DNA of 64,000 bases from Cytobacillus pseudoceanisediminis (GTDB lineage: Bacteria > Bacillota > Bacilli > Bacillales > Cytobacillaceae). A program made the position numbers and the translations under genes. Positions 48,372 to 57,535 of the stretch are shown here, piece by piece. The notes beneath the pieces are model-generated. The model saw only the letters and a list, made by a program, of their open reading frames with translations. It did no database searches and was not told the origin of the DNA. How positions within the stretch are numbered: the stretch's first letter is position 1; each line of letters opens with the position of its first letter. The stretch spans positions 4,554,001 to 4,618,000 of the forward strand of contig NZ_CP097349.1 of assembly GCF_023516215.1 (NCBI RefSeq), in the 5' to 3' direction.

Positions 48372-48689
48372 CTAAAAGGCTGCATTTAGTCTTTTAATAT
48401 GAGTTTGCCCCTTTGATAACCTAATGCAATTTCTGCAAGGAGCTTTTCCGAGTTTAATTACCTGGTTCTCCATCATTCTCCTTTCAATGTAATCTTTAAA
48501 AAAATCAAGTTTACCATTTCTTTTTCTTTTCTTTCCGGTGTGTACCGTGTCTGAACTTATGTATTTTTTTACTGTCTTCCGGTCCATTTTCAGCTCTCTT
48601 GCGATACTGAAATTCTTATACCTTTTTTTACATGTCCTTAATGTTAAAAAATACCCATCTAAAATAAAACCATAGCTCCTCTCAATCAC
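48372..48689 (-). pseudogene. IS21-family transposase (IstA) N-terminal remnant
   Basis: The 105-residue frame contains FSIARELKMDRKTVKKYISS, the HTH of IstA, then KLDFFKDYIERRMME. The frame then shifts; the alternative frame gives KLLAEIALGYQRGKLILKD, which is the next IstA segment. The remaining two-thirds of IstA and all of IstB are absent, so this is a dead fragment. It separates the exopolysaccharide cluster from the cell-wall region. Confidence 0.7.
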
Positions 48690-48710
48690 TATGGTTTTAT
48701 TTTAGATGGG
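48654..48710. repeat. Perfect 22-bp inverted repeat, 13-base loop
   Basis: Arm 48654-48675 (starts CCCATCTAAAATAAAACC) is the exact reverse complement of 48689-48710, separated by 13 bases. It spans the start of the IS21 fragment. On the minus strand it is followed by ATTTTTT, so it could terminate transcription. Confidence 0.9.
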
Positions 48711-48832
48711 GAATTTTATTAAGGCTATAAGGGGGATTTTAGCATCGGCTTAAACAACTCGTAACTGTCCGTCATTATATCTTTAACAACTGGTCACTTC
48801 TTTTTACTTGAATATATATTTTTGCCTACGCA

Positions 48833-48881
48833 AAAACACCTCCGAATCAACACATAGAGTAAATTCGGGGGTGTTTTATAG
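48833..48881. terminator. Strong bidirectional terminator
   Basis: A 15-bp stem, AAAACACCTCCGAAT (48833-48847) with ATTCGGGGGTGTTTT (48863-48877), with A/T tracts on both sides. It lies between the IS remnant and the LCP gene, which ends toward it. Confidence 0.85.
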
Positions 48882-48923
48882 TGTCTCATTTATTTAGGCT
48901 AGGTCTAGACAATCTTTCCTTTT

Positions 48924-49853
48924 TTATTTCAGATTAAGATGTGCCTTCAATTCATTTTGAACTCGTTGCTGCTCATCGCTTGAAATAATCAGATACCAAA
49001 TCTTATTTAATGTCTGCCCATTACCGGACATGGTCATCTGTTCAATATTTCCCGCAGCATCTCTATAATTTTTCTGAATATCCTTCATCTCAGCAAAAGT
49101 CATATTTGTACGCACATTCTTCCCGAGTGCTCCAAAAATATCGTCAAAGTTTGTCAGGGAGTTAACACTTATTCCCTTTTTAATAACACCTTGGATAATT
49201 TGGCGCTGACGGTCCTGTCGCCCAAAGTCTCCTTTAGGATCCTGTTTTCTCATCTGGACATACGCTAAAGCAGCATCACCATCAAGATTATTGCTTCCTT
49301 CAGTAAACTGATAGGCGCCTTGATTAAATGAAAGGGAGCTATTAACCGTAATACCACCTACTGCATCTACTATATCCTTAAACCCTTCCATATTCACTTT
49401 AATATAGTAATCAAGAGGGATATCCAGGAAATTCTCGACAGTTGCCATGGACATTTCTTCATTTCCAAATGCATAGGCATGGTTAATTTTATCCTCGAAT
49501 CCTTTTCCTACAATCTCCGTTCTCGTATCACGGGGAATGCTGAGCATCTTAATGGACTTATCATTCGGATTAACGGTGAGGACAATCATAGTATCAGAAC
49601 GGCCTTTGTCACCTGAGCGCTCATCCACACCCAGCATCAAAACAGAAAATGGCTCCTTTTTAGCCAGTGTAATTTTTTCAGTCCGTTTATCTGATTTCTC
49701 CCGGTCAATCGGCTGGTGCATGGTTTCCACAGCATCTGTCAGAGATTTATATACCATAAAGGCATAACCGCCTCCGCCAATCAGTAAAACCAAAAATAAT
49801 ATTCCGATCACTTTCAGCCATTTCGGCTTTTTCTTTCTTTTTTCGGCTCTCAT
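48924..49853 (-). CDS. LytR-CpsA-Psr (LCP) family glycopolymer ligase
   Basis: A 309-residue membrane protein: basic N-terminus, one membrane segment (VIGILFLVLLIGGGGYAF), then the LCP domain with FSVLMLGVDERSGDKGRSDTM, the Arg/Asp-rich IPRDTRTEI, HAYAFGNEEMSMATVE and the later QMRKQDPKGDFGRQDRQRQ. LCP proteins move teichoic acid or polysaccharide from undecaprenyl carrier to peptidoglycan. Placed between eps and tag clusters, it could serve either polymer. It is divergent from the amidase gene. Confidence 0.92.
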   Translation of the reverse strand: MRAEKRKKKPKWLKVIGILFLVLLIGGGGYAFMVYKSLTDAVETMHQPIDREKSDKRTEKITLAKKEPFSVLMLGVDERSGDKGRSDTMIVLTVNPNDKSIKMLSIPRDTRTEIVGKGFEDKINHAYAFGNEEMSMATVENFLDIPLDYYIKVNMEGFKDIVDAVGGITVNSSLSFNQGAYQFTEGSNNLDGDAALAYVQMRKQDPKGDFGRQDRQRQIIQGVIKKGISVNSLTNFDDIFGALGKNVRTNMTFAEMKDIQKNYRDAAGNIEQMTMSGNGQTLNKIWYLIISSDEQQRVQNELKAHLNLK

Positions 49854-50089
49854 CTATTAAATCCTCCACGTTTTTACAAGTTTTGTAATCCTATCTTATA
49901 GAATATCAAAATTCATGCAAAATGGATATAGAAATTTAGAATGATTGCCCTATTATTTGCCAGAAAGGAATGTGTGTGGTAGGCCTAATGTAATAAAAAT
50001 CCGATCATAAAATAAATAATTAGTAAAAAAGACCCTGATTATTTCCTTTTTCATGTATTATAGTTTAATAGATGAGTTTTTGGTAAATA

Positions 50090-50098
50090 TTCGACAAA
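50090..50098 (-). promoter_or_regulatory. Candidate Spo0A box upstream of the amidase
   Basis: The minus strand reads TTTGTCGAA, a perfect 0A-box, ending 15 bases before GTG 50114. A TATTATAGT box lies at about 50057-50065, so a protein bound here would sit just downstream of the promoter and could repress. Confidence 0.4.
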
Positions 50099-50113
50099 AA
50101 AGGTGGGTAATGA

Positions 50114-51562
50114 GTGAAGTCATCATTGGTAAAAGTCTTCTGTGTTTTGGTCTTATTGTTTCATTTTGTTCCTCAGTTTACTCAGTCAGTTCATGCTGCA
50201 TATTCTTTTGAGGGAAAGGCAACTGCCACCATTCTGAATGTCCGTGCTAAGGCCACAGTTTCTTCCACTGTTATAGGAAAGCTGAAAAAAGGCCAGGTCG
50301 TTACGATAAGTGCACAGCAAAAAGGTTGGTCCAAAATTACAACTGGCAAAACGACTGGTTGGGTTTCTTCAGCTTATCTCTCGCCTGTTACTTGGACCGG
50401 TTACGTAACAGCCACCAGCTTAAACGTCAGAAAGCTCCCTAATGCAAATGGTTCCATCGTAACAAAAGTACCTATAAATACTGCAGTAACGGTAGAGGGG
50501 AAGGATGGAAGCTGGCTCAAAGTGTATATCCCAAGCCAAAAGAGTGGGGGATGGGTATCAGCTTCCTATGTGTCAAAAAAGAAGCCGGCTGTTCCTCCTA
50601 AAACCTTAGGTGCATTTTATGTTACTGCTGATATATTAAATGTCCGTGCCAGCGCAGCAGCTTCTTCTAAAGTTGTGGGTAAGGTTTCAAAAGGAGCAGC
50701 AGTTGAAGTACATAGCCAGAAAGGAAATTGGTCTTCAATAACAGCAGCTAAAGGGTTAAAGGGATGGGTTTCTTCTTCTTATATTGATAAAAAAAGGCCG
50801 GTAGATGAAGAGGAAGCTGTCACAATTAAAGAAACAAGAATTATCCTAAAGGAGAACAGCAATATCCGAAAAGGCCCGGGCACAAACTTTGGGGTTATCG
50901 CTTTGGAAAAGGCCGGCACTTCTCTTGTCAAAACAGGAGAGAGCAAGGGCTGGATCAAAGTAAAAACAAGTAAAGGCAAAGAAGGCTGGATTGCCGGCTG
51001 GCTAGTGACATCTCCCAATTCAGGTCTGAAAGGAAAGGTTATTGCCATTGATGCGGGGCATGGTGGTTTTGATAATGGAACGAGCGGAAAAATCCACAAA
51101 GAAAAAACTCTCAACCTAAAGACAGCCCAGGAGTTAAAAACGCTGCTCCAAAAGTCAGGTGCTAAAGTGGTTATGACTCGTTCTAATGATCAACAATATT
51201 TAAGTCTCAATCAGCGGGTGAATATTAGCCATGTACAGAAAGCAGATGCTTTTATCAGTATCCATTACAATGCCTATTCAAGCACCAGTTCCGGAATAAT
51301 GACCTTTTACTATAATAACTCCAAAGATGGACGCCTTGCTCAATCCATTCATAATGGCTTACTGGTTCAGACAGGCATGAGAAATCTAGGTGTGAAATAT
51401 GGGAATTACCATGTGTTAAGGACAAACAAGCAGCCATCTGTATTGCTTGAATTAGGTTTCCTTTCCAATCCCAATGAGGAAAAACATGTAGCAACAGCTG
51501 ATTATCAGCGAAAAGCTGCAATGGGAATTTATGATGGCCTTAATCAGTATTTCCTTAAGTAA
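50114..51562 (+). CDS. N-acetylmuramoyl-L-alanine amidase with four SH3b domains
   Basis: A 482-residue secreted autolysin. Signal peptide ends SVHAA; four bacterial SH3 domains follow (about 33-85, 94-152, 162-215, 230-295), each with the xxLNVRxxxxxxSxVxGxxxKG pattern. The Amidase_3 domain (about 304-481) has IAIDAGHGGFDNG (zinc His), the Glu of KEKTLNLKTAQ, ISIHYNAYSS (second zinc His) and LLELGFLSNPNE (catalytic Glu). It cuts the bond between muramic acid and L-Ala. GTG 50114 follows AAGGTGG. Similar in activity to LytC but with SH3b instead of CW-binding repeats. Confidence 0.92.
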   Translation: MKSSLVKVFCVLVLLFHFVPQFTQSVHAAYSFEGKATATILNVRAKATVSSTVIGKLKKGQVVTISAQQKGWSKITTGKTTGWVSSAYLSPVTWTGYVTATSLNVRKLPNANGSIVTKVPINTAVTVEGKDGSWLKVYIPSQKSGGWVSASYVSKKKPAVPPKTLGAFYVTADILNVRASAAASSKVVGKVSKGAAVEVHSQKGNWSSITAAKGLKGWVSSSYIDKKRPVDEEEAVTIKETRIILKENSNIRKGPGTNFGVIALEKAGTSLVKTGESKGWIKVKTSKGKEGWIAGWLVTSPNSGLKGKVIAIDAGHGGFDNGTSGKIHKEKTLNLKTAQELKTLLQKSGAKVVMTRSNDQQYLSLNQRVNISHVQKADAFISIHYNAYSSTSSGIMTFYYNNSKDGRLAQSIHNGLLVQTGMRNLGVKYGNYHVLRTNKQPSVLLELGFLSNPNEEKHVATADYQRKAAMGIYDGLNQYFLK

Positions 51563-51850
51563 TAGAAATAAAATGGATATTAGAGGTTGTTCCTTCTCTG
51601 GGACGCCTTTTTTTATGGAGCAATTGTCTAATTCTTTTCCGCGTAAAGGTATAAAATTAATCTATCTTCTTCTGAACCTCTACATTCAATTCATTAATAC
51701 TGAAGCAATGGTTATTTCTTATAGAAGGAGACTTGTAAACCCTCCTGTCATTTGTGGTTCGTTTTTTGTGACAATAATCAAAAAATACGGAAAACCTTGT
51801 TAAGAAGAAGGTACTCTGAGCATTTTACTTGGTCTCTTTTGTAATAATTC

Positions 51851-52063
51851 TTATTTTATATAGACGAGCCAGACTCCCAATTCCTCGTCAAAAAACGGCT
51901 CGGATGTGGCATGAAGGACATGCTGATCATCGGAGTCTATAAAAGGGGTTCCGTCCGGATGAAACATGCGAAATCTGTCACCTATTTGAATAGTGTGATA
52001 TCCTGTTTCCTCCCAAATTCCATCTTTATGCACTTCGATTTTGTGAAGCTCCATTTCCTCCAT
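51851..52063 (-). CDS. Small hypothetical protein, 70 residues
   Basis: ATG 52063 is the better start; the frame runs to 52093 without a ribosome site, and TTGGTGGTG precedes 52063 weakly. The product is soluble and acidic with QIGDRFRMFHPDGTPFIDSDD and a C-terminal ELGVWLVYIK, looking like a small beta-rich fold. I do not recognise a family. The stretch 51563-51850 before it shows only a weak hairpin near 51586 and no gene. Confidence 0.55.
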   Translation of the reverse strand: MEEMELHKIEVHKDGIWEETGYHTIQIGDRFRMFHPDGTPFIDSDDQHVLHATSEPFFDEELGVWLVYIK

Positions 52064-52301
52064 TATCAACACCACCAAGTTCAGTTTTCTCATTCAATTA
52101 AAGGGTATCCAGAATTATACATTCCCATTCGTTTTTGGACTGAGTTTTAAATTCTCTTAACATCGTTTTGACAAAAATTAAAAATATATTTCTATTAGTA
52201 TATTTTTCTGCAATTTTCGCATTGTGAATTGTAAGATTTATAGATAAAATAAGTAATGGTGTCAAATTATGTAATGAATAAGAGAGATGGGGGATAATTA
52301 G

Positions 52302-55300
52302 TTGAATGCTAGAAAGTGGATGATTCTGGTTTCTGTTTTGGTGTTGATCTTGTCAGTTTCAATTTTTCCTGGTAAATCTGAAGCATTTACAGATTTATCA
52401 ATTTATAAAGTGGAAACAGGGAAATTTGGAAGTGAAAGCGAGGCAAATGCAGCCTTAGAACAGCTTAGAAAGGACACAGGATGGAACGGAGTATATCAGC
52501 AGACTAGTAATTATCAAATTACAAGTGGCTATTTTCCAGGTGAATCTAAAGTAAAAGAAGTCCTTAAGCAAATGGAATCCTCGACAGGCATAACAGGTAC
52601 ATATGAAGGCTGGGGAGAACCACAGGAATATCAGGAGGTCATCAGCGGTTATTATAGCAGTGAATCTGCAGCTCAGGATGTATTACGGCAGTTTGAAAGC
52701 TCTACGGGTTTTCAAGGCAGATACGAGCAATGGCTTGATCCGCTTAGTAAATACAAAGTTACTAGCGGATATTATAATGGAGAGTCGACTGTAAAGGGGA
52801 TTCTAAAAAAGCTTGAAGAACAAACCGGTGTAACCGGTAAATACCAAGGCTCAGGTGAACCTCAGGATTATTATAAGCTTGTTAGCGGCTACTATAATGG
52901 TGAAGCGGCTGTAAAGGATGTCATTCAAAAATTCGAAGCTTCAACAGGCATGAAAGGGAGCTATGAAGGCTGGGGCAATCCGGAGAAGTTCTATCAAATT
53001 ACAAGCGGCTATTATAATGGAGAGTCATCCGTTAAGAATGCCCTCAGCCAAATGGAAACAGCTACGGGTGTAAAAGGAAGCTATAGAGGCTGGGGGAACC
53101 CGGAAAACTATTATCAGCTTACAAGCGGCTATTATAATGGTGAAGCAGCCGTTACTAATATTCTAAACCAGCTTAAATCTGCTACTGGGATAAATGGTAC
53201 ATATAAAGGCTGGGGCAATCCCGAAAAATATTATGTGCTAAAAAGTGCCTATTACAGCAGCGAATCTTCTGCCCGGAATGTCATACAGCAATTAACTTCT
53301 TCTACAGGAATTAAAGCAAGTTATGAAGGCTGGGGAGAAGCAGAGAGCTATTACCAGCTTACAAGCGGCTACTATAATGGAGAAGCGACAGTCAAGAGTG
53401 TGGTGCAGCAGTTTAAGTCTGCCACTGGAATCAATGCAGGATACGAGTCTATCGGAAGCGGGAGATACCAGCTTAAATCAGTTCCTGTACTTGGAATGGA
53501 GACGGTTAATCGCGGACTGGAATTTTTCAAGAAAAAGAATTTGAGTGCCCAATATCAGGCAACAGGTGAAAAGGGCTATACAAAATTCCAGATTATTTCC
53601 CAGCCGGTTTTGGGTGATGCAAATCTGAATAAGGCTTTAAATTTCTTTAACCAAAAAAGCCTAAAAGCGGAGTATCAGGCAACAGGGGAAACAGGCTATA
53701 ACAAGTTTCAACTAGTAACTGAACCTGTGCTGGGAATAGGCAAAGTAAATGAAGCTCTTGCGTTCTTTGGACAAAAGAAGCTGAAAGCTGAGTATCAATC
53801 GAACGGCAAAACAGGGTATACCAAGTTTGAACTGGTTTCTGAGCCTGTATTGGGTGATTCCAAGTTAAATGCGGTTCTTTCATACTTTAAGCAGAAGAAC
53901 CTTAAAGCGAATCATCAGGCTACGGGAGAGACTGGATTTACCAAGTTCCAGTTCGTTTCAGAGCCTATTCTGGAGGTTTCAAAGCTTAAAACAGGGCAGG
54001 CATTCTTCGCAGGAAGAAACTGGAAGGTAGAAACTCTGCCAACAGGAGAAAAGGGATATACGAAATTTGATATAGTTCTTGATTCTGTATTAGGATCAAA
54101 GCTTAATGATGTTCTTGCATTCTTTAAACGGAATAATTGGTCCGCAGACTATCAGCCTGTTGGAACAGTGCAGGAAACGAATCGATACCAGATTGTTTCA
54201 GAACCCCTTATAGGAACAAGTAATATCAACAAAGCTCTTAATTTCTTTACAAGCAGAAATTTAAAGGCATTCAATCAGTCTACTGGCGAAAGAGGATATG
54301 ATAAGTTTTATATTAAATCTGCTCCGATAGCCGGCACGGTTTTACTCAATAAGGGGCTGGATTTCTTTAAATCCAATAATTGGTCAGCTACCCATACTGT
54401 AATCGGTGTGCCGCATTATCAGATTGTAACCCAGGAGTTTACTGGCTATGACACAGCGGCAGACGTTATTGGGAAGCTGAAGACTTTGTATGGATGGACT
54501 TCTTATGCTGTCAAGGTTAAAAATGGACCGCAGTTGATGTATACGAATTATGGCCTTTCTCTTAACCAAATGCTGGATATCCAAATGACTAGAAGCCCAC
54601 AGACCGATAAGTATCGGAATGAGCCAAGGTTCATCCATGCTGATTATGTGGATACAAGTAAAGGTATTGTAACCGGTGATAACGTTAATGTACGAACAGC
54701 GCCGTCTTTGACTGGGACAATTACTCAGAAAGTGAATTCTGGAACTCAAGTGCTAGTGATTCGCAAAACAGGGGATTGGATCGAAGTTCGTATGACTTGG
54801 CAGGATGCTAAGTCAGCAGATGTAAGTGAATATTTAAATCCTAATAACTTTAGCATGGACAGCAAGTATTATTTCCAATTTCTCAAATTGTCCAAGCCGG
54901 CATATATTGATGCAGCGGAGGTAAACAGCAAAATCCTTAATAATAAAGGTATTCTGACGGGCAAGGCACAAGCCTTCATATCCGCTGCACAAATGTACAG
55001 CATTAATGAGCTATATCTGATTTCTCACGCTCTATTAGAGACAGGAAACGGAAGTTCGAAGCTTGCTAACGGTGTAACGTATAATGGCAAAACAGTTTAT
55101 AATATGTATGGTTATGGGGCATATGATTCCTGCCCGCTTGAATGTGGCGCTAAAACTGCCTATGAAAATGGCTGGTTCACACCTGAACAGGCTATCATTG
55201 GCGGTGCAAGACTTATCAGCAGCGGCTATATTTATAACACAACGTTCCAGCAGGATACGTTGTACAAGATGAGATGGAATCCTGTGCAGCCTTCACATCA

Positions 55301-55409
55301 ATATGCTACAGATATTGGCTGGGCATACAAGCAGGTTGGCAGCATCTATAACTTATATCAATTGCTTGATAACTATACCCTATACTATGATGTGCCAAAA
55401 TATAATTAG
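52302..55409 (+). CDS. Giant secreted glucosaminidase with two SPOR-like repeat arrays
   Basis: A 1,035-residue secreted protein. Signal peptide ends near GKSEA. Two arrays of ~40-residue units follow (nine of one type, eight of another), then a further SPOR-like unit, an SH3b domain (GDNVNVRTAPSLTGTITQKV, about 788-830) and a C-terminal GH73-type N-acetylglucosaminidase with catalytic Glu in LISHALLETGNGSSKLANG and YNMYGYGAYDSCP. It cuts the glycan backbone, as LytD does, with a different targeting part. TTG 52302 follows GGGGGAT and an in-frame stop. Terminator directly downstream; apparently a single-gene unit. Confidence 0.9.
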   Translation: MNARKWMILVSVLVLILSVSIFPGKSEAFTDLSIYKVETGKFGSESEANAALEQLRKDTGWNGVYQQTSNYQITSGYFPGESKVKEVLKQMESSTGITGTYEGWGEPQEYQEVISGYYSSESAAQDVLRQFESSTGFQGRYEQWLDPLSKYKVTSGYYNGESTVKGILKKLEEQTGVTGKYQGSGEPQDYYKLVSGYYNGEAAVKDVIQKFEASTGMKGSYEGWGNPEKFYQITSGYYNGESSVKNALSQMETATGVKGSYRGWGNPENYYQLTSGYYNGEAAVTNILNQLKSATGINGTYKGWGNPEKYYVLKSAYYSSESSARNVIQQLTSSTGIKASYEGWGEAESYYQLTSGYYNGEATVKSVVQQFKSATGINAGYESIGSGRYQLKSVPVLGMETVNRGLEFFKKKNLSAQYQATGEKGYTKFQIISQPVLGDANLNKALNFFNQKSLKAEYQATGETGYNKFQLVTEPVLGIGKVNEALAFFGQKKLKAEYQSNGKTGYTKFELVSEPVLGDSKLNAVLSYFKQKNLKANHQATGETGFTKFQFVSEPILEVSKLKTGQAFFAGRNWKVETLPTGEKGYTKFDIVLDSVLGSKLNDVLAFFKRNNWSADYQPVGTVQETNRYQIVSEPLIGTSNINKALNFFTSRNLKAFNQSTGERGYDKFYIKSAPIAGTVLLNKGLDFFKSNNWSATHTVIGVPHYQIVTQEFTGYDTAADVIGKLKTLYGWTSYAVKVKNGPQLMYTNYGLSLNQMLDIQMTRSPQTDKYRNEPRFIHADYVDTSKGIVTGDNVNVRTAPSLTGTITQKVNSGTQVLVIRKTGDWIEVRMTWQDAKSADVSEYLNPNNFSMDSKYYFQFLKLSKPAYIDAAEVNSKILNNKGILTGKAQAFISAAQMYSINELYLISHALLETGNGSSKLANGVTYNGKTVYNMYGYGAYDSCPLECGAKTAYENGWFTPEQAIIGGARLISSGYIYNTTFQQDTLYKMRWNPVQPSHQYATDIGWAYKQVGSIYNLYQLLDNYTLYYDVPKYN
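52386..53477 (+). repeat. Array A: nine ~40-residue units
   Basis: Unit pattern SGYYNGEAAVKxxLxQxxSxTGIxGxYxGWGxPExYYQLT; the first unit (KVETGKFGSESEANAALEQL) is the most diverged. Unit length stays at 38-40 residues. The pattern resembles SPOR peptidoglycan-binding repeats. Confidence 0.85.
53478..54428 (+). repeat. Array B: eight ~40-residue units
   Basis: Unit pattern SEPVLGxxKLNxALxFFxQKNLKAEYQATGETGYTKFQLV, clearly different from array A but of the same length. Conservation is highest in the first four units and lower toward the C-terminal end. Confidence 0.85.
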
Positions 55410-55415
55410 AAAGAG

Positions 55416-55448
55416 AAAGCTGGTCCAAGTAATTGGGCCAGCTTTTTT
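55416..55448 (+). terminator. Terminator of the glucosaminidase gene
   Basis: AAAGCTGGTCC (55416-55426) pairs with GGGCCAGCTTT around AAGTAATT, then a T run. Confidence 0.85.
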
Positions 55449-55536
55449 CTGCGATCTTGCCTGCCAGATGAATGGAAATGAAAAAACTATATTTCTAACT
55501 GCAAATCAGGTATAATTATGAAAGTGTTTTTAATCA

Positions 55537-55545
55537 ATCGACAAA
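55537..55545 (-). promoter_or_regulatory. Weak Spo0A box candidate upstream of galE
   Basis: The minus strand reads TTTGTCGAT, 8 of 9 to consensus, about 113 bases before ATG 55658. A TTGACA -35-like box is at 55559-55564. Confidence 0.25.
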
Positions 55546-55657
55546 AATCTGTATGACTTGACAAAAAGTTTCATGTGCTATTTGTGGATGAGGCTTGAGA
55601 ATACCGCAAACATTTTGGTATCTTTTCTATAAATTCTTTTTGAAAGAGGGATTTAAT

Positions 55658-56671
55658 ATGACAGTTTTAGTCACAGGGGGCGCTGGATATATTGGAAGCC
55701 ATGCTGCCGTAGAGTTGCTTAATAATGGATATGAAATTGTAGTTCTTGATAATTTATCAAACAGCCAAATGGAATCAATCAGGCGTGTGAAAGAGTTAAC
55801 AGGCAAGGAGTTTCCTTTTTATTCATATGACTTATTAGAAAAGGAAGCGCTGGACCAGCTCTTTAGCAACTATCAATTTGATTCTGTTATGCATTTTGCA
55901 GGTTTAAAAGCAGTAGGTGAATCTGTGGAAATTCCATTAACGTATTATCATAATAATATTACCGGAACGTTGAACCTTTGTGAGGTCATGGCCAAATATG
56001 ATGTGAAGAAGCTGGTTTTCAGCTCTTCTGCCACCGTATACGGCAACCCGGATCGTGTGCCGATTGATGAATCATTCCCTCTATCAGCCACTAACCCTTA
56101 TGGCCGCACAAAATTAATGATTGAGGAAATCTTAAGAGACTTATACGTTTCGGATTCATCTTGGAGAATTGCGCTGTTAAGATACTTTAATCCAATCGGT
56201 GCACATGAAAGCGGACGAATCGGAGAAAATCCTAATGGTATTCCAAATAACCTGATGCCATATATCACTCAAGTTGCTATTGGCAAACGAGAAAAACTAT
56301 CAGTATTCGGCAATGATTATGATACACATGATGGCACAGGTGTACGTGATTTTATCCATGTAGTCGATTTGGTGAAAGGCCATTTAAAAGCCCTTGAATA
56401 TTTGGATGGAAATCAGGGAGTAGAAACGTTTAACCTGGGAACGGGAACAGGATACAGTGTACTTGATTTGGTCAATGCCTTGAGCTCTGTCAGTTCGAAG
56501 GAAATCCCATATGAGTTCACGGAACGCCGTCAGGGAGATATCGGCGTTTGCTATGCAAACCCTGAAAAAGCAGCCAAATTATTGGGGTGGCGTGCTGAAA
56601 AGGGGCTTCAAGAGATGTGCCAGGATTCCTGGAAGTGGCAATCAACTAATCCAAACGGATTTGAAGAATAA
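55658..56671 (+). CDS. galE: UDP-glucose 4-epimerase
   Basis: A 337-residue extended SDR enzyme: VLVTGGAGYIGSHAAVELL, MHFAGLKAVGESVEIP, SSSATVYGNPD, catalytic YGRTKLMIEEIL and YFNPIGAHESGRIGE, all classical GalE. ATG 55658 follows AAAGAGGG; the frame opens earlier at 55595 without support. It makes UDP-galactose (or UDP-GalNAc), probably for decoration of the teichoic acid built by the following genes, 41 bases ahead of tagG. Confidence 0.95.
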   Translation: MTVLVTGGAGYIGSHAAVELLNNGYEIVVLDNLSNSQMESIRRVKELTGKEFPFYSYDLLEKEALDQLFSNYQFDSVMHFAGLKAVGESVEIPLTYYHNNITGTLNLCEVMAKYDVKKLVFSSSATVYGNPDRVPIDESFPLSATNPYGRTKLMIEEILRDLYVSDSSWRIALLRYFNPIGAHESGRIGENPNGIPNNLMPYITQVAIGKREKLSVFGNDYDTHDGTGVRDFIHVVDLVKGHLKALEYLDGNQGVETFNLGTGTGYSVLDLVNALSSVSSKEIPYEFTERRQGDIGVCYANPEKAAKLLGWRAEKGLQEMCQDSWKWQSTNPNGFEE

Positions 56672-56712
56672 GGTTACGAATCTTAAGAGTCAGGAATCAA
56701 AGGAGTAATTTT

Positions 56713-57509
56713 ATGTTTGATATATACAAGGAAATGTGGGAACGCCGCAGAATGGTTCATGCATTGTCCTTAAATGAGATAAAAAGAGAATATGCGGGTA
56801 CTTTATTTGGTTTATTTGGGGACTTATAAATCCGCTAATGAGGATAGCTGTTTTTTGGTTCGTTTTCAGTGTCGGTGCCCGGGCGGGAGGGCCGGTGAAT
56901 GGTGCTCCTTTTATGGCGTGGCTCGCAATCGGAATGGTGGCGTGGTTTTTAATCAATGACGGATTTAAACTGGCGCAGAAATCCTTTCGGAGCAAAAGGG
57001 GTATCATAAAAAATACTCCTTTCCCGATCGCCATATTGCCGGCGGTACAGATTTTGTTTTCCTACTATACTCATTTGATATTATTGGCCGTTATGCTGGT
57101 GGTTATTGGCATATCTATTAAGAGCATTTCATTCTACTGGTTCCAGCTTCTATATTATGATTTTGCCGCCTTAATGCTTCTATTGGGTCTCGGTTCGGTT
57201 ACGGCTCCGCTGGTAGCCATCAGTAAAGATTTCGGTCGTTTCTTGGACACCACTCTTGTATTCCTGTTTTGGATGACGCCTATTTTCTGGTCTATCGATA
57301 ATTTGGGTCTTGGTGCCTTGGAAACGGTGATTAAACTAAACCCATTTCATTATATTGTCCAAGGCTATCGTGATTCCTTCCTGTTTGATACGGGTTTTTG
57401 GGAGTATCCACTGTATACGCTATATTTCTGGGCATTGGTATTCTTATTATTTGTTTTAGGAAATTACTTATATAAACGTATGAAACCTATTTTTCTTGAT
57501 ATATTGTAA
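56713..57509 (+). CDS. tagG: Teichoic acid ABC exporter permease (TagG), frame break
   Basis: About 265 residues, close to known TagG. ATG 56713 follows AGGAG (56701-56705). The N-terminal amphipathic part RRRMVHALSLNEIKREYAGT is typical for ABC-2 polysaccharide exporters. The T3 at 56815-56817 needs one more T to give GLFWGLINPLMRIAVFWFVF. Six membrane segments follow, with LDTTLVFLFWMTPIFWSI and LNPFHYIVQGYRDSFL, the conserved export-family block. It forms the channel for teichoic acid with TagH. Confidence 0.9.
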
Positions 57510-57535
57510 CTTTCACTTGTGAAAGGCGGATCATT

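Noticed and set aside
51531..51803. Plus-strand ORF of 90 codons behind the amidase
   Set aside because: It overlaps the amidase end in another frame, has no ribosome site and an odd composition.
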